Positions 29,290 to 38,880 are shown, counted from the first letter of the stretch. The stretch: DNA of 64,000 nt from Streptomyces aidingensis (GCF_900112355.1 NZ_FOLM01000017.1:1-64000); one strand, 5' to 3'. Made by a program: numbers and translations. Notes: generated from the letters alone by a model not told the origin.

Positions 29290-31431
29290 GTGTCGCGCAG
29301 CGTGTACGTGACGGGCATCGGCCGGGGAGACGGCCGGCAGGTGGTCGAGCTGGGCATCATGGAGCTGCTCACCCGCCAGGTGGAGCGGGTCGGGGTCTTC
29401 CGCCCGCTCTCCCACGGTGACCGGGACCCGGTGGTGGAACTGCTGCGGGGCCGCTTCCGGCTCGGCCGGCCCGCCGCGCCGGCGATCGGGATGAGCTATG
29501 CCGAGGCCGCGGCGCTCCAGGCCGAGCGCGGCTCCGACGAGCTGGTGGCGCGGCTGGTGGACCGGTTCCACCGGGTGGCCAGGGAGTACCGGGCGGTCCT
29601 GGTGATGGGCACCGACTACGCCGACACCGGTCTGCCGGCCGAGCTGGCGCTCAACGCCCGGCTGGCCAACGAGTTCGGCGCGGTGGTGCTGCCCGTGGTC
29701 AGCGGCCGGGGCGAGGACGCGGAGCAGCTGGTCGCGGAGGTGCGCAACGCCCATCACGCCTATACCTCGCTGGGCTGCGACGTGATCGCCACCATCGCCA
29801 ACCGGGTGCGCAGCGAGGCCGCGCTGGAGGCGGCCCGGACGCTGGGCCGCCATCTGCCGGAGCCGGTGTTCGTGATCCCGGAGGAGCCGGCGCTGGCCGC
29901 GCCGACCGTGGCACAGGTGGCCGAAGCGGTGGGCGCCACGGTGCTGCTGGGCGACCAGACCGGCATGGCCCGGGATGTGCGCGGTTTCGTGTTCGGCGGC
30001 GCCTCGCTGCCCACCTTCCTCAACGCCATGACCGAGGGCTGCATGGTGGTGACCCCGGGGGACCGGGCGGATCTGGTGGTGGGCGCGCTGGCCGCGCACT
30101 CGTCAGGCGCCACCCCGGTGGCCGGGGTGCTGCTGACGCTGGGGCTGAACCCGGGCGAGCAGACCATGCGGCTGGCGCACCGGCTGGCCCCCGGCACCCC
30201 GGTGCTGTCGGTGCCGGGCGGCTCCTTCCCGACCGCGGCCGAGCTTTTCGACCTCGAAGGCAAGCTGACCGCGGCGACCCCCCGCAAGGCCGAAATCGCC
30301 CTCGGTCTGTTCGAGAAACATGTCGACACCGCGGTGCTCACCGACCGGTTGTCCGTGGTCCGGACGGACCGGGTGACGCCGATGATGTTCGAGCACCAGC
30401 TGATCGAGCGGGCCCGGGCGGACCGCCGCCGGCTGGTGCTGCCGGAGGGCACCGAGGAGCGGGTGCTGCGCGCCGCCGAGGTGCTGCTGCGCCGCAATGT
30501 GTGCGATCTGACGCTGCTGGGCGAGGACACCACGATCCGCCGCAAGGCCGGTGAACTGGGCCTGGATCTGCCGCTGCTGGCCACGGACGAGGTGGCGGGC
30601 GACCCGTCCGCGGCCACCGCCCGGATCGTCGATCCGCAGGACTCGCCACTGCGGGAACGTTTCGCCGAGGTCTACGCCAAGCTGCGCGCCCACCGCGGGG
30701 TGACCTATGAACTGGCCTACGACGTGGTGACGGACGTCTCCTACTTCGGCACCCTGATGGTGCACGAAGGGCTGGCCGACGGCATGGTCTCCGGAGCCGA
30801 GCACTCCACCGCCGCCACCATCCGCCCGGCCTTCGAGATCATCCGCACCAAGCCGGGCGCCGCGATCGTCTCCTCGGTGTTCTTCATGTGCCTGGCGGAC
30901 CGGGTGCTGGTCTACGGCGACTGCGCGGTCAACCCCGACCCGGACGCCGCGCAGCTCGCCGACATCGCCATCCAGTCGGCCGCCACCGCCGCCCAGTTCG
31001 GGGTGGAGCCGCGGATCGCCATGCTGTCCTACTCCACCGGCACCTCGGGCACCGGCGCGGACGTGGACAAGGTCCGGGAGGCCACCGAGCTGGTGCGCAC
31101 CCTGCGCCCGGACCTGAAGGCGGAGGGCCCGATCCAGTACGACGCCGCGGTGGAGCCGACCGTGGCCGCCGCCAAGCTGCCGGGCTCGGAGGTGGCCGGG
31201 CAGGCGACAGTGCTGATCTTCCCGGACCTGAACACCGGCAACAACACCTACAAGGCCGTGCAGCGCTCGGCGGGCGCGGTGGCGGTCGGCCCGGTGCTCC
31301 AGGGCCTGCGCAAACCCGTCAACGACCTGTCGCGCGGCGCGCTGGTGCAGGACATCGTCAACACGGTGGCGATCACCGCGGTGCAGGCGCAGCAGCATCG
31401 GCCGGCCGCCGGCCGGCCGGCGGAGGCATGA
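29290..31431 (+). CDS. pta: Phosphate acetyltransferase with N-terminal DRTGG/P-loop-like region
   Basis: 713 aa, the long bacterial Pta form. Residues 1-~360 form an N-terminal AAA/BioD-like plus DRTGG region (VYVTGIGRGDGRQVVELGIMELL); the catalytic PTA_PTB domain starts near residue 365 (MFEHQLIERARADRRRLVLPEG) with SYFGTLMVHEGLADGMVSGAEHSTAAT and LSYSTGTSGTG. It interconverts acetyl-CoA and acetyl phosphate. GTG at 29290 has GAGGAGAG upstream. The P-loop of the N-terminal region looks degenerate (GRGDGRQ), so this region is probably regulatory. Coupled through a micro-ORF to ackA. Confidence 0.94.
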   Translation: MSRSVYVTGIGRGDGRQVVELGIMELLTRQVERVGVFRPLSHGDRDPVVELLRGRFRLGRPAAPAIGMSYAEAAALQAERGSDELVARLVDRFHRVAREYRAVLVMGTDYADTGLPAELALNARLANEFGAVVLPVVSGRGEDAEQLVAEVRNAHHAYTSLGCDVIATIANRVRSEAALEAARTLGRHLPEPVFVIPEEPALAAPTVAQVAEAVGATVLLGDQTGMARDVRGFVFGGASLPTFLNAMTEGCMVVTPGDRADLVVGALAAHSSGATPVAGVLLTLGLNPGEQTMRLAHRLAPGTPVLSVPGGSFPTAAELFDLEGKLTAATPRKAEIALGLFEKHVDTAVLTDRLSVVRTDRVTPMMFEHQLIERARADRRRLVLPEGTEERVLRAAEVLLRRNVCDLTLLGEDTTIRRKAGELGLDLPLLATDEVAGDPSAATARIVDPQDSPLRERFAEVYAKLRAHRGVTYELAYDVVTDVSYFGTLMVHEGLADGMVSGAEHSTAATIRPAFEIIRTKPGAAIVSSVFFMCLADRVLVYGDCAVNPDPDAAQLADIAIQSAATAAQFGVEPRIAMLSYSTGTSGTGADVDKVREATELVRTLRPDLKAEGPIQYDAAVEPTVAAAKLPGSEVAGQATVLIFPDLNTGNNTYKAVQRSAGAVAVGPVLQGLRKPVNDLSRGALVQDIVNTVAITAVQAQQHRPAAGRPAEA

Positions 31432-31487
31432 GCGGAGGGCATGGCGATGAGGGCATGGCGATGAGGGCGAAGGAGAAGGGCCGGTGA
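31428..31487 (+). CDS. 19-codon micro-ORF bridging pta and ackA
   Basis: ATG at 31428 overlaps the pta stop (ATGA) and its TGA at 31485 overlaps the ackA GTG (GTGA), so the reading frame exactly spans the intercistronic gap. The peptide is MSGGHGDEGMAMRAKEKGR. It contains a 14-bp tandem duplication. GGAG-like sequence for ackA lies inside it. It may serve ribosome handover rather than make a functional peptide. Confidence 0.4.
   Translation: MSGGHGDEGMAMRAKEKGR
31441..31468 (+). repeat. Tandem 14-bp duplication in the pta-ackA gap
   Basis: ATGGCGATGAGGGC occurs twice head to tail (31441-31454 and 31455-31468), each copy carrying two ATG triplets. Confidence 0.85.
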
Positions 31488-32755
31488 CGGTGAACGGTCC
31501 GGACGCGAAGTCCGGGAGGGCCCGGAGCGGCGGAGCCGGCTGGGTACTGGTGCTGAACTCGGGTTCGTCCTCGGTCAAGTACCAGCTCATCGACATGGCC
31601 GACGGCTCCCGGCAGGCGGCCGGGCTGGTGGAGCGGATCGGCGAGCGGACCTCCCGCCTGGTGCACACCGGGCACGGCGGCGACGGGCGCCGGCCGCAGC
31701 GGCGGGAGACCGAGGAGCCGTTCCCGGACCATACCGCGGCGCTGAAGGCGGTCGCCGCCGAGCTGGCCGCCGACGGCATGGGCCTGGACTCCCCCCGGCT
31801 GGCGGCGATCGGCCACCGGGTGGTGCACGGCGGCACCCGCTTCACCGACCCGGCGCTGATCGACGACGAGGTGCTGGCCGAGATCGAGCGCCTGGTGCCG
31901 CTGGCCCCGCTGCACAACCCGGCCAATCTCACCGGCATCCGCACCGCGCTGGCGCTCCGCCCGGCGCTGCCGCAGGTGGCGGTCTTCGACACGGCGTTCC
32001 ACGCCACCATGCCGGAGCACGCCTGGCGGTACGCGGTCGACACCGCCACCGCCGACCGCCACCGGATCCGCCGCTACGGCTTCCACGGCACCTCGCACGC
32101 CTTCGTCTCCCGCCGCACCGCCGGGCTGCTCGGCCGGGACATCGGCGAGGTGAATGTCATCGTGCTGCATCTGGGCAACGGCGCCTCCGCCGCGGCGGTG
32201 GCCGGCGGGCGCTGCGTGGAGACCTCCATGGGTCTCACCCCGCTGGAGGGACTGGTGATGGGCACCCGCTCCGGCGACATCGACCCGGCGGTGGTGTTCC
32301 ACCTCGCCCGGGTGGCCGGGATGACGACCGGGGAGATCGACGAGCTGCTGAACAAGCGCTCCGGGCTGGCCGGGCTGTGCGGGGACAACGACATGCGGGA
32401 GATCCGCCGGCGGATCGAGGCCGGCGGCCCGGACGGCGAACGGGCCCGGCTCGCCTTCGACATCTACATCCACCGGCTGCGCAAGTACATCGGCGCCTAT
32501 GCGGTGGTGCTGGGCCGGGTGGACGCCATCGCGTTCACCGCCGGGGTGGGCGAGAACGACCCGCAAGTGCGGCGGGCCGCGGTGGCCGGGCTGGACCAGA
32601 CCATCGGGGCGGCCCTCGACACGGAGCGGAATGCCGAGAGCAGCACTCGAGCCAGGCTCATTTCCCCGGAGTACGCTCGGGTGGCGGTGGCCGTCGTGCC
32701 CACCGACGAGGAGCTGGAGATCGCCGCCCAGACCTACGAACTGGTAACCCGCTAG
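31484..32755 (+). CDS. ackA: Acetate kinase
   Basis: 423 aa; converts acetyl phosphate and ADP to acetate and ATP. Signature VLVLNSGSSSVKYQL (N25), HRVVHGG, GFHGTSHAFVS, HLGNGAS and DIDPAVV are all present, and AFTAGVGENDPQVR closes the active site. GTG at 31484 follows AAGGAGAAGGG. The first ~19 residues and an Arg/Gly-rich insert (HTGHGGDGRRPQRRE) are extra relative to compact AckA proteins. Operon partner of pta. Confidence 0.95.
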   Translation: MTVNGPDAKSGRARSGGAGWVLVLNSGSSSVKYQLIDMADGSRQAAGLVERIGERTSRLVHTGHGGDGRRPQRRETEEPFPDHTAALKAVAAELAADGMGLDSPRLAAIGHRVVHGGTRFTDPALIDDEVLAEIERLVPLAPLHNPANLTGIRTALALRPALPQVAVFDTAFHATMPEHAWRYAVDTATADRHRIRRYGFHGTSHAFVSRRTAGLLGRDIGEVNVIVLHLGNGASAAAVAGGRCVETSMGLTPLEGLVMGTRSGDIDPAVVFHLARVAGMTTGEIDELLNKRSGLAGLCGDNDMREIRRRIEAGGPDGERARLAFDIYIHRLRKYIGAYAVVLGRVDAIAFTAGVGENDPQVRRAAVAGLDQTIGAALDTERNAESSTRARLISPEYARVAVAVVPTDEELEIAAQTYELVTR

Positions 32756-32812
32756 CCGTTTGTCCGTTGCCCACCAGCCGCCCCCGTGATTATTCCGCTC
32801 GTGAACAAACGA

Positions 32813-32825
32813 TAGGATCGCCCCC

Positions 32826-32828
<3 letters not shown>
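32813..32828 (+). promoter_or_regulatory. -10 box of leaderless pyk
   Basis: TAGGAT (32813-32818) precedes the pyk ATG by exactly 7 nt, predicting transcription start at the A of ATG. No ribosome binding site is visible and no strong -35. Confidence 0.6.
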
Positions 32829-34250
<1,422 letters not shown>

Positions 34251-34301
34251 CCCGCCGCCGCACGCCCTTGTCCCGGTACCCCGGTACCCGGGGCGGCGGG
34301 A

Positions 34302-34352
34302 GGGGCCGGGTGGATGCGGCGGCCGGCGGCGGCGCCGCATCCACCCGGCCCC
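34302..34352. terminator. Strong bidirectional terminator between pyk and the EP-repeat gene
   Basis: Perfect 19-bp arms (34302-34320 GGGGCCGGGTGGATGCGGC; 34334-34352 its reverse complement) with a 13-nt loop, between convergent genes. Confidence 0.8.
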
Positions 34353-34415
34353 TTCGCATGCCCGGTGGTCATCCGATGGCGGGATGACGACGGTCCGGCG
34401 CCGGGTCTTCGCGCG

Positions 34416-35696
34416 TCACGACCGCGTGATGTAGTTGCGCATGCCCCTGGGGAAGTTCAGCGTGCCGCCGAACTGACCGGCCTGGGTGACGGTCACGTCG
34501 GTGAAGTGCGCGACCGGGATGTCCAGCGGCGGCTCGTGCTGCGGATCGAAGACAATCGGTATCAGGCCGAACAGATTGCCCTCCAGCCGCTCGGTGTACA
34601 TGGTCACCGTGCCGTTGCGGAAGGTGGAGTTGGAGCCCTTGGTGGCCTGCACGTGGTACCGGACGCCGTCGGCGCCGTGGACTATCTGGTGCAGGTCGCC
34701 TATGTCCAGTTTCTCGGCGGTGAACTTCAGCGCCTGCTTGGTTCCTCCGCTGGAGGTGGTCACATTGACCACGCCGTGGTACTTCAGGCCGCGCAGGGTC
34801 AGATAGGTGGCCTCCAGGTACCAGGGGTGGTCCGCGACCACCACGGCCACATCCGTGCCGGCCACCTGCCGTTCCACCGGGCAGGGGTAGGGCACCCTGC
34901 CCTCGGCGTCCGGGGCGAAGGGATCGGTCTGCTCGGCCGCCGGCGCCGCCGCGGGGGCAGCGGGCGCCTCCCCGGCGGGCTCCTCCCCGGCCGCCGGTGC
35001 CGGGTCCCCGGCGGCCTCGCCGGCCGCCCCGCCGACGGATCCGCTCTCCTGCTTCTGCCGCTGCTCCGGCGCTTCCCGCCGCCGCTCCGGCTCCTGCCGC
35101 GCTTCCGCCGGCTCCCGCTCCGGCTCGGGCTCGGGCTCGGCGGCGGTCTCACCGGTCAGCCCGGCCGAGGTGACCAGTCCGGCCAGCCCGGTGCCCAGAT
35201 CCTCCAGAGCCTGGCCGACGCCCAGCGGATCGAGCGGATGGGCGCCCTCCGCCTCGGCCGTCTCCTCCGCGGCGCCGCTGCCGCCCCCTGCCGCCGACTC
35301 CTCGTCACCGGACTCGGGTTCCGGCTCCGGCTCCGGCTCGGGCTCCGGTTCCGGTTCCGGCTCGGGCTCGGGCTCCGGCTCGGGCTCGGGCTCCGGCTCG
35401 GGTTCGGGCTCCGGCTCGGGTTCGGGCTCCGGCTCCGGCTGCCGCGCGCCGGCCGGTTCCGCTCCCGGTTCCTCGGCCGGGTCCGGCTGCGCCACGCAGG
35501 GCCCGTCCTGGAAGGGGTTGTCCGGATGCTGGTCTGCCTTGGCCAGCGGAGAGGTGAACCCCATCCCCATGATCACCGCGGAGGGCATCGCCGCCAGCGC
35601 CACGGCCTTGCTCACGGGCATGTGAAGCCGCTTCCGCAAAGGTTTGCGCGAGGTGCCGGCCGAGCGGCCGGCGCCGGCGTTCTCCTCACTGGGCAC
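34416..35696 (-). CDS. Exported protein with (Glu-Pro)n linker, third gene of the DUF6114 cluster
   Basis: 426 aa; GTG at 35696 follows GGAGGGGAAG and overlaps the upstream stop by 11 nt. A basic N-terminus (SRKPLRKRLHMPVSK) precedes a hydrophobic stretch (AVALAAMPSAVIMGMGF), probably a signal anchor. After DNPFQDGPCVAQPDPAEE comes an uninterrupted Glu-Pro repeat (about residues 68-120), then a Glu/Ala/Gln-rich segment, and a compact C-terminal domain (from ~PYPCPVERQVAGTDVAVVVAD) of beta character that resembles the DUF6230-type domain of the first gene. Likely cell-surface. The EP rod would act as a spacer through the wall. Function unknown. Confidence 0.75.
   Translation of the reverse strand: MPSEENAGAGRSAGTSRKPLRKRLHMPVSKAVALAAMPSAVIMGMGFTSPLAKADQHPDNPFQDGPCVAQPDPAEEPGAEPAGARQPEPEPEPEPEPEPEPEPEPEPEPEPEPEPEPEPEPEPEPEPESGDEESAAGGGSGAAEETAEAEGAHPLDPLGVGQALEDLGTGLAGLVTSAGLTGETAAEPEPEPEREPAEARQEPERRREAPEQRQKQESGSVGGAAGEAAGDPAPAAGEEPAGEAPAAPAAAPAAEQTDPFAPDAEGRVPYPCPVERQVAGTDVAVVVADHPWYLEATYLTLRGLKYHGVVNVTTSSGGTKQALKFTAEKLDIGDLHQIVHGADGVRYHVQATKGSNSTFRNGTVTMYTERLEGNLFGLIPIVFDPQHEPPLDIPVAHFTDVTVTQAGQFGGTLNFPRGMRNYITRS
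35325..35450. repeat. Hexanucleotide repeat encoding the Glu-Pro rod
   Basis: Alternating ggctcc/ggctcg/ggttcc units on the plus strand encode Glu-Pro on the minus strand. Synonymous variation among the units suggests it is old and under selection for the peptide, though length may still vary between strains. Confidence 0.8.
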
Positions 35697-36342
35697 CGTG
35701 CTTCCCCTCCGTGTCGTCCGCTGTGGTGGCCTCCTCGGCCGCCGGCCCTCGGCCCTGCGCGCCGCCGATGCCGAAGTCGGCCAGCGCGCTGCCGGTGCCG
35801 GGGGCCGCGGCGCCCGGCGTCCGCCAGTCGCCGGCCGTGTCCGCCGCCGTGTCCTCCTCCGCCGCCGCGCCGTTCTCCTCCGTGTCCTCCCCGCGGTCAC
35901 GGCCCTCCAGCTCGGCCTTGCGGTCGCCCGGTACCCAGGCCAGGCTCATGCCGCCGCCGGTGAGGCCGAGCAGGAAGCCGATCAGGAAGCCGCCGATGTT
36001 GGACACCGGGATGGAGACCAGCGACAGCACCAGCGTGGCGATTCCGGAGAACACCCGGGTGGTGGGCTGGAACCACATGGAGAAGCCCAGGGTGATCAGC
36101 AGGACACCGATCACCAGCGAGCCCGCACCCGCCGTGGTGGCGATCCGGATGGTCAGATCGCCCATGCGCAGATTCGCATACGGGAAGTAGAGGATCGGGA
36201 TGCCCGCCAGGATGGTCCAGAACCCGGCCCAGAACGGCCGCTGCCCTCTCCAGTGCCGGAAGCCGCGGCGGGCCCGGGTGACACGGGAGGGCGGCGTCCC
36301 GGCCGCGTCGGCGGTGGTCATCGATGGGGTGGTGGTGCTCAT
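35686..36342 (-). CDS. DUF6114-type membrane protein
   Basis: 218 aa. ATG at 36342 with AGGGAGC upstream. The central region has four membrane segments: GFWTILAGIPILYFPYANL, IATTAGAGSLVIGVLLITLGFSMWF, FSGIATLVLSLVSIPV and IGGFLIGFLLGLTGGGMSLAW. The C-terminal ~85 residues are acidic and Ala-rich. Matches the streptomycete DUF6114 family found beside DUF6230 proteins. The downstream EP-repeat gene overlaps it, so these two are one transcript. Function unknown; a surface-protein assembly role is only a guess from context. Confidence 0.8.
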   Translation of the reverse strand: MSTTTPSMTTADAAGTPPSRVTRARRGFRHWRGQRPFWAGFWTILAGIPILYFPYANLRMGDLTIRIATTAGAGSLVIGVLLITLGFSMWFQPTTRVFSGIATLVLSLVSIPVSNIGGFLIGFLLGLTGGGMSLAWVPGDRKAELEGRDRGEDTEENGAAAEEDTAADTAGDWRTPGAAAPGTGSALADFGIGGAQGRGPAAEEATTADDTEGKHGAQ

Positions 36343-36676
36343 GGCGCGTGCTCCCTGGATGCACGGAACGGCGGCAGCGTGCGAGTAGCGCCCGGTGCGG
36401 CGGACGGCTGACGGCGGAGGAACGAAGGGGTGCGGACACCGGACGGGGACGGGTGACGGGTCCGGCCGCCGGCCGCGGACACCGGCGGAACCGGTGCCCG
36501 CGGCCGTCACGGACGGCCGTTCGGCGGGGGACGGGGGCGGGGGACGACGGGTCCCGGGGGCCGGATCGCCCGGCGCCCGGGCCCCGCGCGGCGCGTTGCG
36601 GCCGGCGGCCCCGGCGATCCGGCCCCGGAACGGGACGGTGCGACGGCCCCGTTCCGGGCCTCGGATCAGCCGGCCG
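36343..36676. other. 334-bp gap between DUF6230 and DUF6114 genes
   Basis: No gene seen; the frames crossing it have no ribosome binding site. It holds the hairpin at 36624-36658 and must contain the promoter for the DUF6114/EP pair unless transcription reads through. Confidence 0.5.
36624..36658 (-). terminator. Hairpin after the DUF6230 gene
   Basis: 11-bp arms CCCGGAACGGG and CCCGTTCCGGG with a 13-nt loop, 19 nt beyond the stop. Confidence 0.6.
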
Positions 36677-37294
36677 TCAGTAGCACTGCTTGTCGTTGCC
36701 CCTGTGCAGGTTCAGCTTCAGCCCGCTGAGCTTGAAGGTGCCCGCGGTGGTCGCCCACGCGGTCTGCTTGACGTCGGTCAGCGTCACCTTGTCGGCCTGC
36801 TGGGCGAAGGAGTTGGGGTCGTAGGGCCCTGTCGGGTCCGGCCCCTTGCTGGTGCCGCCGGCCGGAACACCGATGTCGATGTTGGTGAACTCGGCGTCGG
36901 CGTCGAGCTGGGCCACATCGATGAACAGGTTCTCGGCCTGGACCGGCTGGTCCGGGTCCGCGCCCGCACCGAGCCGCAGCGTCACATCGCCGATCGGGGT
37001 GGGGACCACCACCGACTGGCAGAGGTTGTAGATCGTGGCGCTGTTGAACGCCGATACCGCGACCGGGACGTGCTTGCCGTCCGCCGTCGTGTTGACGGTG
37101 CCGTACTGCACAAAGCCGTCTTCGTTCACCAGCTTGTCGGTGGTGACCTTGAAGCTCTGACCGGACACCGTGAACGAGGCCGCGAGGGCGCCCTGGGCCA
37201 GGGCGACGCCTATCGCGGCGGTCGCGGCCACGCTGGGCACCATGACGGCCCCGAAGCGCCGCCATCTGGTGCCGCCACGAGCCTGAGACTCCAT
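36677..37294 (-). CDS. DUF6230-family exported protein (often annotated cholesterol esterase)
   Basis: 205 aa; ATG at 37294 with a near-perfect AAGGAGG. Signal-like region TRWRRFGAVMVPSVAATAAIGVALAQGALAASF ends in ALAA|SF, so the protein is probably exported. The rest is a beta-rich single domain (FTVSGQSFKVTTDKLVNEDGFVQYGTVN, LRLGAGADPDQPVQAENLFID) with C-terminal CY. No Ser-hydrolase GxSxG motif is visible, so the frequent label cholesterol esterase is not supported by sequence. First gene of the surface-protein cluster with a strong upstream promoter. Confidence 0.82.
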   Translation of the reverse strand: MESQARGGTRWRRFGAVMVPSVAATAAIGVALAQGALAASFTVSGQSFKVTTDKLVNEDGFVQYGTVNTTADGKHVPVAVSAFNSATIYNLCQSVVVPTPIGDVTLRLGAGADPDQPVQAENLFIDVAQLDADAEFTNIDIGVPAGGTSKGPDPTGPYDPNSFAQQADKVTLTDVKQTAWATTAGTFKLSGLKLNLHRGNDKQCY

Positions 37295-37550
37295 GACTTT
37301 CCTCCTTAGGGACAACTCCCCCGCACCGTCCGCCCCAGGGGTACCGATGGACCCGCCCCGTGAGGCGCGCGGACGCGGAGAAGCGCGACATCCCGGGCCA
37401 CCCCCGGGAGACAGCCACGGACCGCACACAGGTACGGCCATGAAGAACGGTCCCGCCCGTCGGCGGAACGCCCTCGACCCGAGGCCGACGCGTGGCCGAC
37501 GTCGGCTTGGCTGATCGTGCTCGATGTGCGGTCGACAGGCAAGAGGTTCG

Positions 37551-37564
37551 TTACTAGCGAGTAA
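37551..37564. promoter_or_regulatory. Palindrome downstream of the DUF6230 promoter, candidate operator
   Basis: TTACTAGCGAGTAA, 12 of 14 positions symmetric. It lies about 50 nt downstream of the promoter candidate, in the leader of the minus-strand transcript. A second structure, GAGC and GCTC arms around TTTTATAC (near 37595-37611), sits between. Confidence 0.4.
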
Positions 37565-37616
37565 GACACGGTGGAATCACCGATAGGACGATAGCGAGCT
37601 TTTATACGCTCGGTAA

Positions 37617-37646
37617 CGAATATCGGCGCCCCGCTCCAACTGTCAA
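37617..37646 (-). promoter_or_regulatory. Vegetative-type promoter for the DUF6230 gene
   Basis: Minus strand: exact TTGACA -35 (37646-37641), 18-nt spacer, TATTCG (37622-37617) as a -10 candidate. The -35 is consensus, the -10 only fair. It would give a ~315-nt leader. Confidence 0.5.
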
Positions 37647-37693
37647 CCGGGCTCAACAGCCCCGAAACCTGGAGACCGACTACCGTGCGTGAC

Positions 37694-37733
37694 ATCGGCC
37701 GTGTTTACCAAACTTTGGTAAAGCACGGCCGAT
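37694..37733 (-). terminator. Long hairpin after the thioredoxin-TPR gene
   Basis: 19-nt arms (37694-37712 and 37714-37733) around a central C, with one bulged G; the centre is the 19-bp palindrome TTTACCAAACTTTGGTAAA. It starts 25 nt after the stop codon. The AT-rich centre is unusual for a streptomycete terminator, so a second role as a binding site is possible. Confidence 0.65.
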
Positions 37734-37757
37734 GCGAGCGTCTGGGAGCGTTCCCGC

Positions 37758-38765
37758 TCAGAAGAGCACCCGGGTGAGCGCACCACGGGCCGCGGTCACC
37801 CGCGGATCCTCGTGGCCGATCACCTCGAACAGGTCCAGCAGATGCCGCCGGGCCCGCTCGCGGTCCTCCCCCGCGGTGTCGCGCACCGTGTCGACCAGAC
37901 GGGAGAAGGCGTCCGTGACATGGCCGCCGTAGAGCTCCAGATCGGCGGCGGCGATCTGCGCGGCGACATCGGCCGGGCGCTCGGCGGCCTCCCGCCGCAC
38001 CTTCGCCTGGTCCATCTCCCCCACCCGCTCCAGCAGCCTGGCATTGGCCAGGCCGGCCTTGGCCTCGGGGTGACCGGGCTGGTCGGAGAGCACGTTCTCG
38101 AAGGCCCGGATGGCACCGCCCAGATCGCCCGTCTCCAGCGCGGAGTACGCGGCCTCCAGCGCCGGGTCCATGGGCGGGGCGGGCACCGCCCCGCCGGCGC
38201 CGTCCTGCCCGGCACCGGCCTCGACGCCGCCGGCCAGACCGGTGATGCCGAAGCGCTGCTCGGCGGCGAGCACAAGCTGCTCCAGCACCTGCCGGATCTG
38301 CGCCTCGGGCGCGGCGCCCTGGAACAGCGGCAGGGCCTGGCCGGCCACGACCGCGAACACCGCGGGGATGCCCTGCACGCCGAACTGCTGGGCCAGCATG
38401 GGGTTGGCGTCGACATCCACCTTGGCCAGCACCACCCGGCCGGCCAGGGATTCGGTGAGCCGCTCCAGCACCGGGCTGAGCTGCTTGCAGGGCTGGCACC
38501 ATTCCGCCCAGAAGTCGATGACGACCGGGACCTCGGCGCTGCGCTGGAGCACCTCGCTCTCAAAACTCTGTTCGTCGACGTCGACGATGAGCCGCGGCGC
38601 GTCACCGGCGGGCTGTCCCTGTGCGCCTGCCGGTTCCTGCGTCGGGGCCGCCGCCTGACGGGCGCGTTGCGCGCGGGCCTCCTCGGCCTTGGCCTTGGCC
38701 TCGGCTGCCGCCTTCAGCGCGGAGAGGTCCACTACGCCGCTCATGGAGATGTTGCGTGGCTGCAT
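37758..38765 (-). CDS. Thioredoxin-fold protein with C-terminal TPR-like region (CnoX/YbbN-like)
   Basis: 335 aa from MQPRNISMSGVVDLSALK. A charged helical N-terminus (KAAAEAKAKAEEARAQRARQ) is followed by a thioredoxin domain with active site WAEWCQPCKQLSP (CQPC rather than CGPC) and cis-Pro GIPAVFAV, then two to three tetratricopeptide-like helical repeats (YSALETGDLGGAIRAFENVLSDQPGHPEAKAGLANARLL). The architecture matches YbbN/CnoX chaperedoxins, which protect and hold oxidised proteins. The Gln in CxxC makes classical disulphide reduction less certain. Divergent from a TetR regulator across a palindromic operator. Confidence 0.88.
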   Translation of the reverse strand: MQPRNISMSGVVDLSALKAAAEAKAKAEEARAQRARQAAAPTQEPAGAQGQPAGDAPRLIVDVDEQSFESEVLQRSAEVPVVIDFWAEWCQPCKQLSPVLERLTESLAGRVVLAKVDVDANPMLAQQFGVQGIPAVFAVVAGQALPLFQGAAPEAQIRQVLEQLVLAAEQRFGITGLAGGVEAGAGQDGAGGAVPAPPMDPALEAAYSALETGDLGGAIRAFENVLSDQPGHPEAKAGLANARLLERVGEMDQAKVRREAAERPADVAAQIAAADLELYGGHVTDAFSRLVDTVRDTAGEDRERARRHLLDLFEVIGHEDPRVTAARGALTRVLF

Positions 38766-38857
38766 GAGGACCAGTCTCCCCCCTCCGCGGCTCGTTGCGG
38801 AACGCATCCCCGGGACAGGCGCCCACCGGGTCCTGTGAGTGCCTGCGCCCCGGCAGC

Positions 38858-38880
38858 TTACGCTACGGTTCGTAGCGTAA
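38858..38880. promoter_or_regulatory. TetR operator: perfect 10-bp inverted repeat
   Basis: TTACGCTACG and CGTAGCGTAA around GTT. Lies between the divergent thioredoxin-TPR and tetR genes, 47 nt before the tetR start. The symmetry and spacing are those of TetR-family operators, so the regulator probably controls itself and perhaps its neighbour. Confidence 0.75.

Larger units (their letters stand above)
37295..37757. other. 463-bp non-coding region upstream of the DUF6230 gene
   Basis: Contains a promoter-like pair (37617-37646), a hairpin in its 5' transcribed part, a TTACT/AGTAA palindrome (37551-37564) and the terminator of the thioredoxin-TPR gene (37694-37733). No coding frame is convincing. 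Confidence 0.6.

Noticed and set aside
36677..37294. True cholesterol esterase
   Set aside because: No GxSxG or other hydrolase motif; the label is a propagated annotation.
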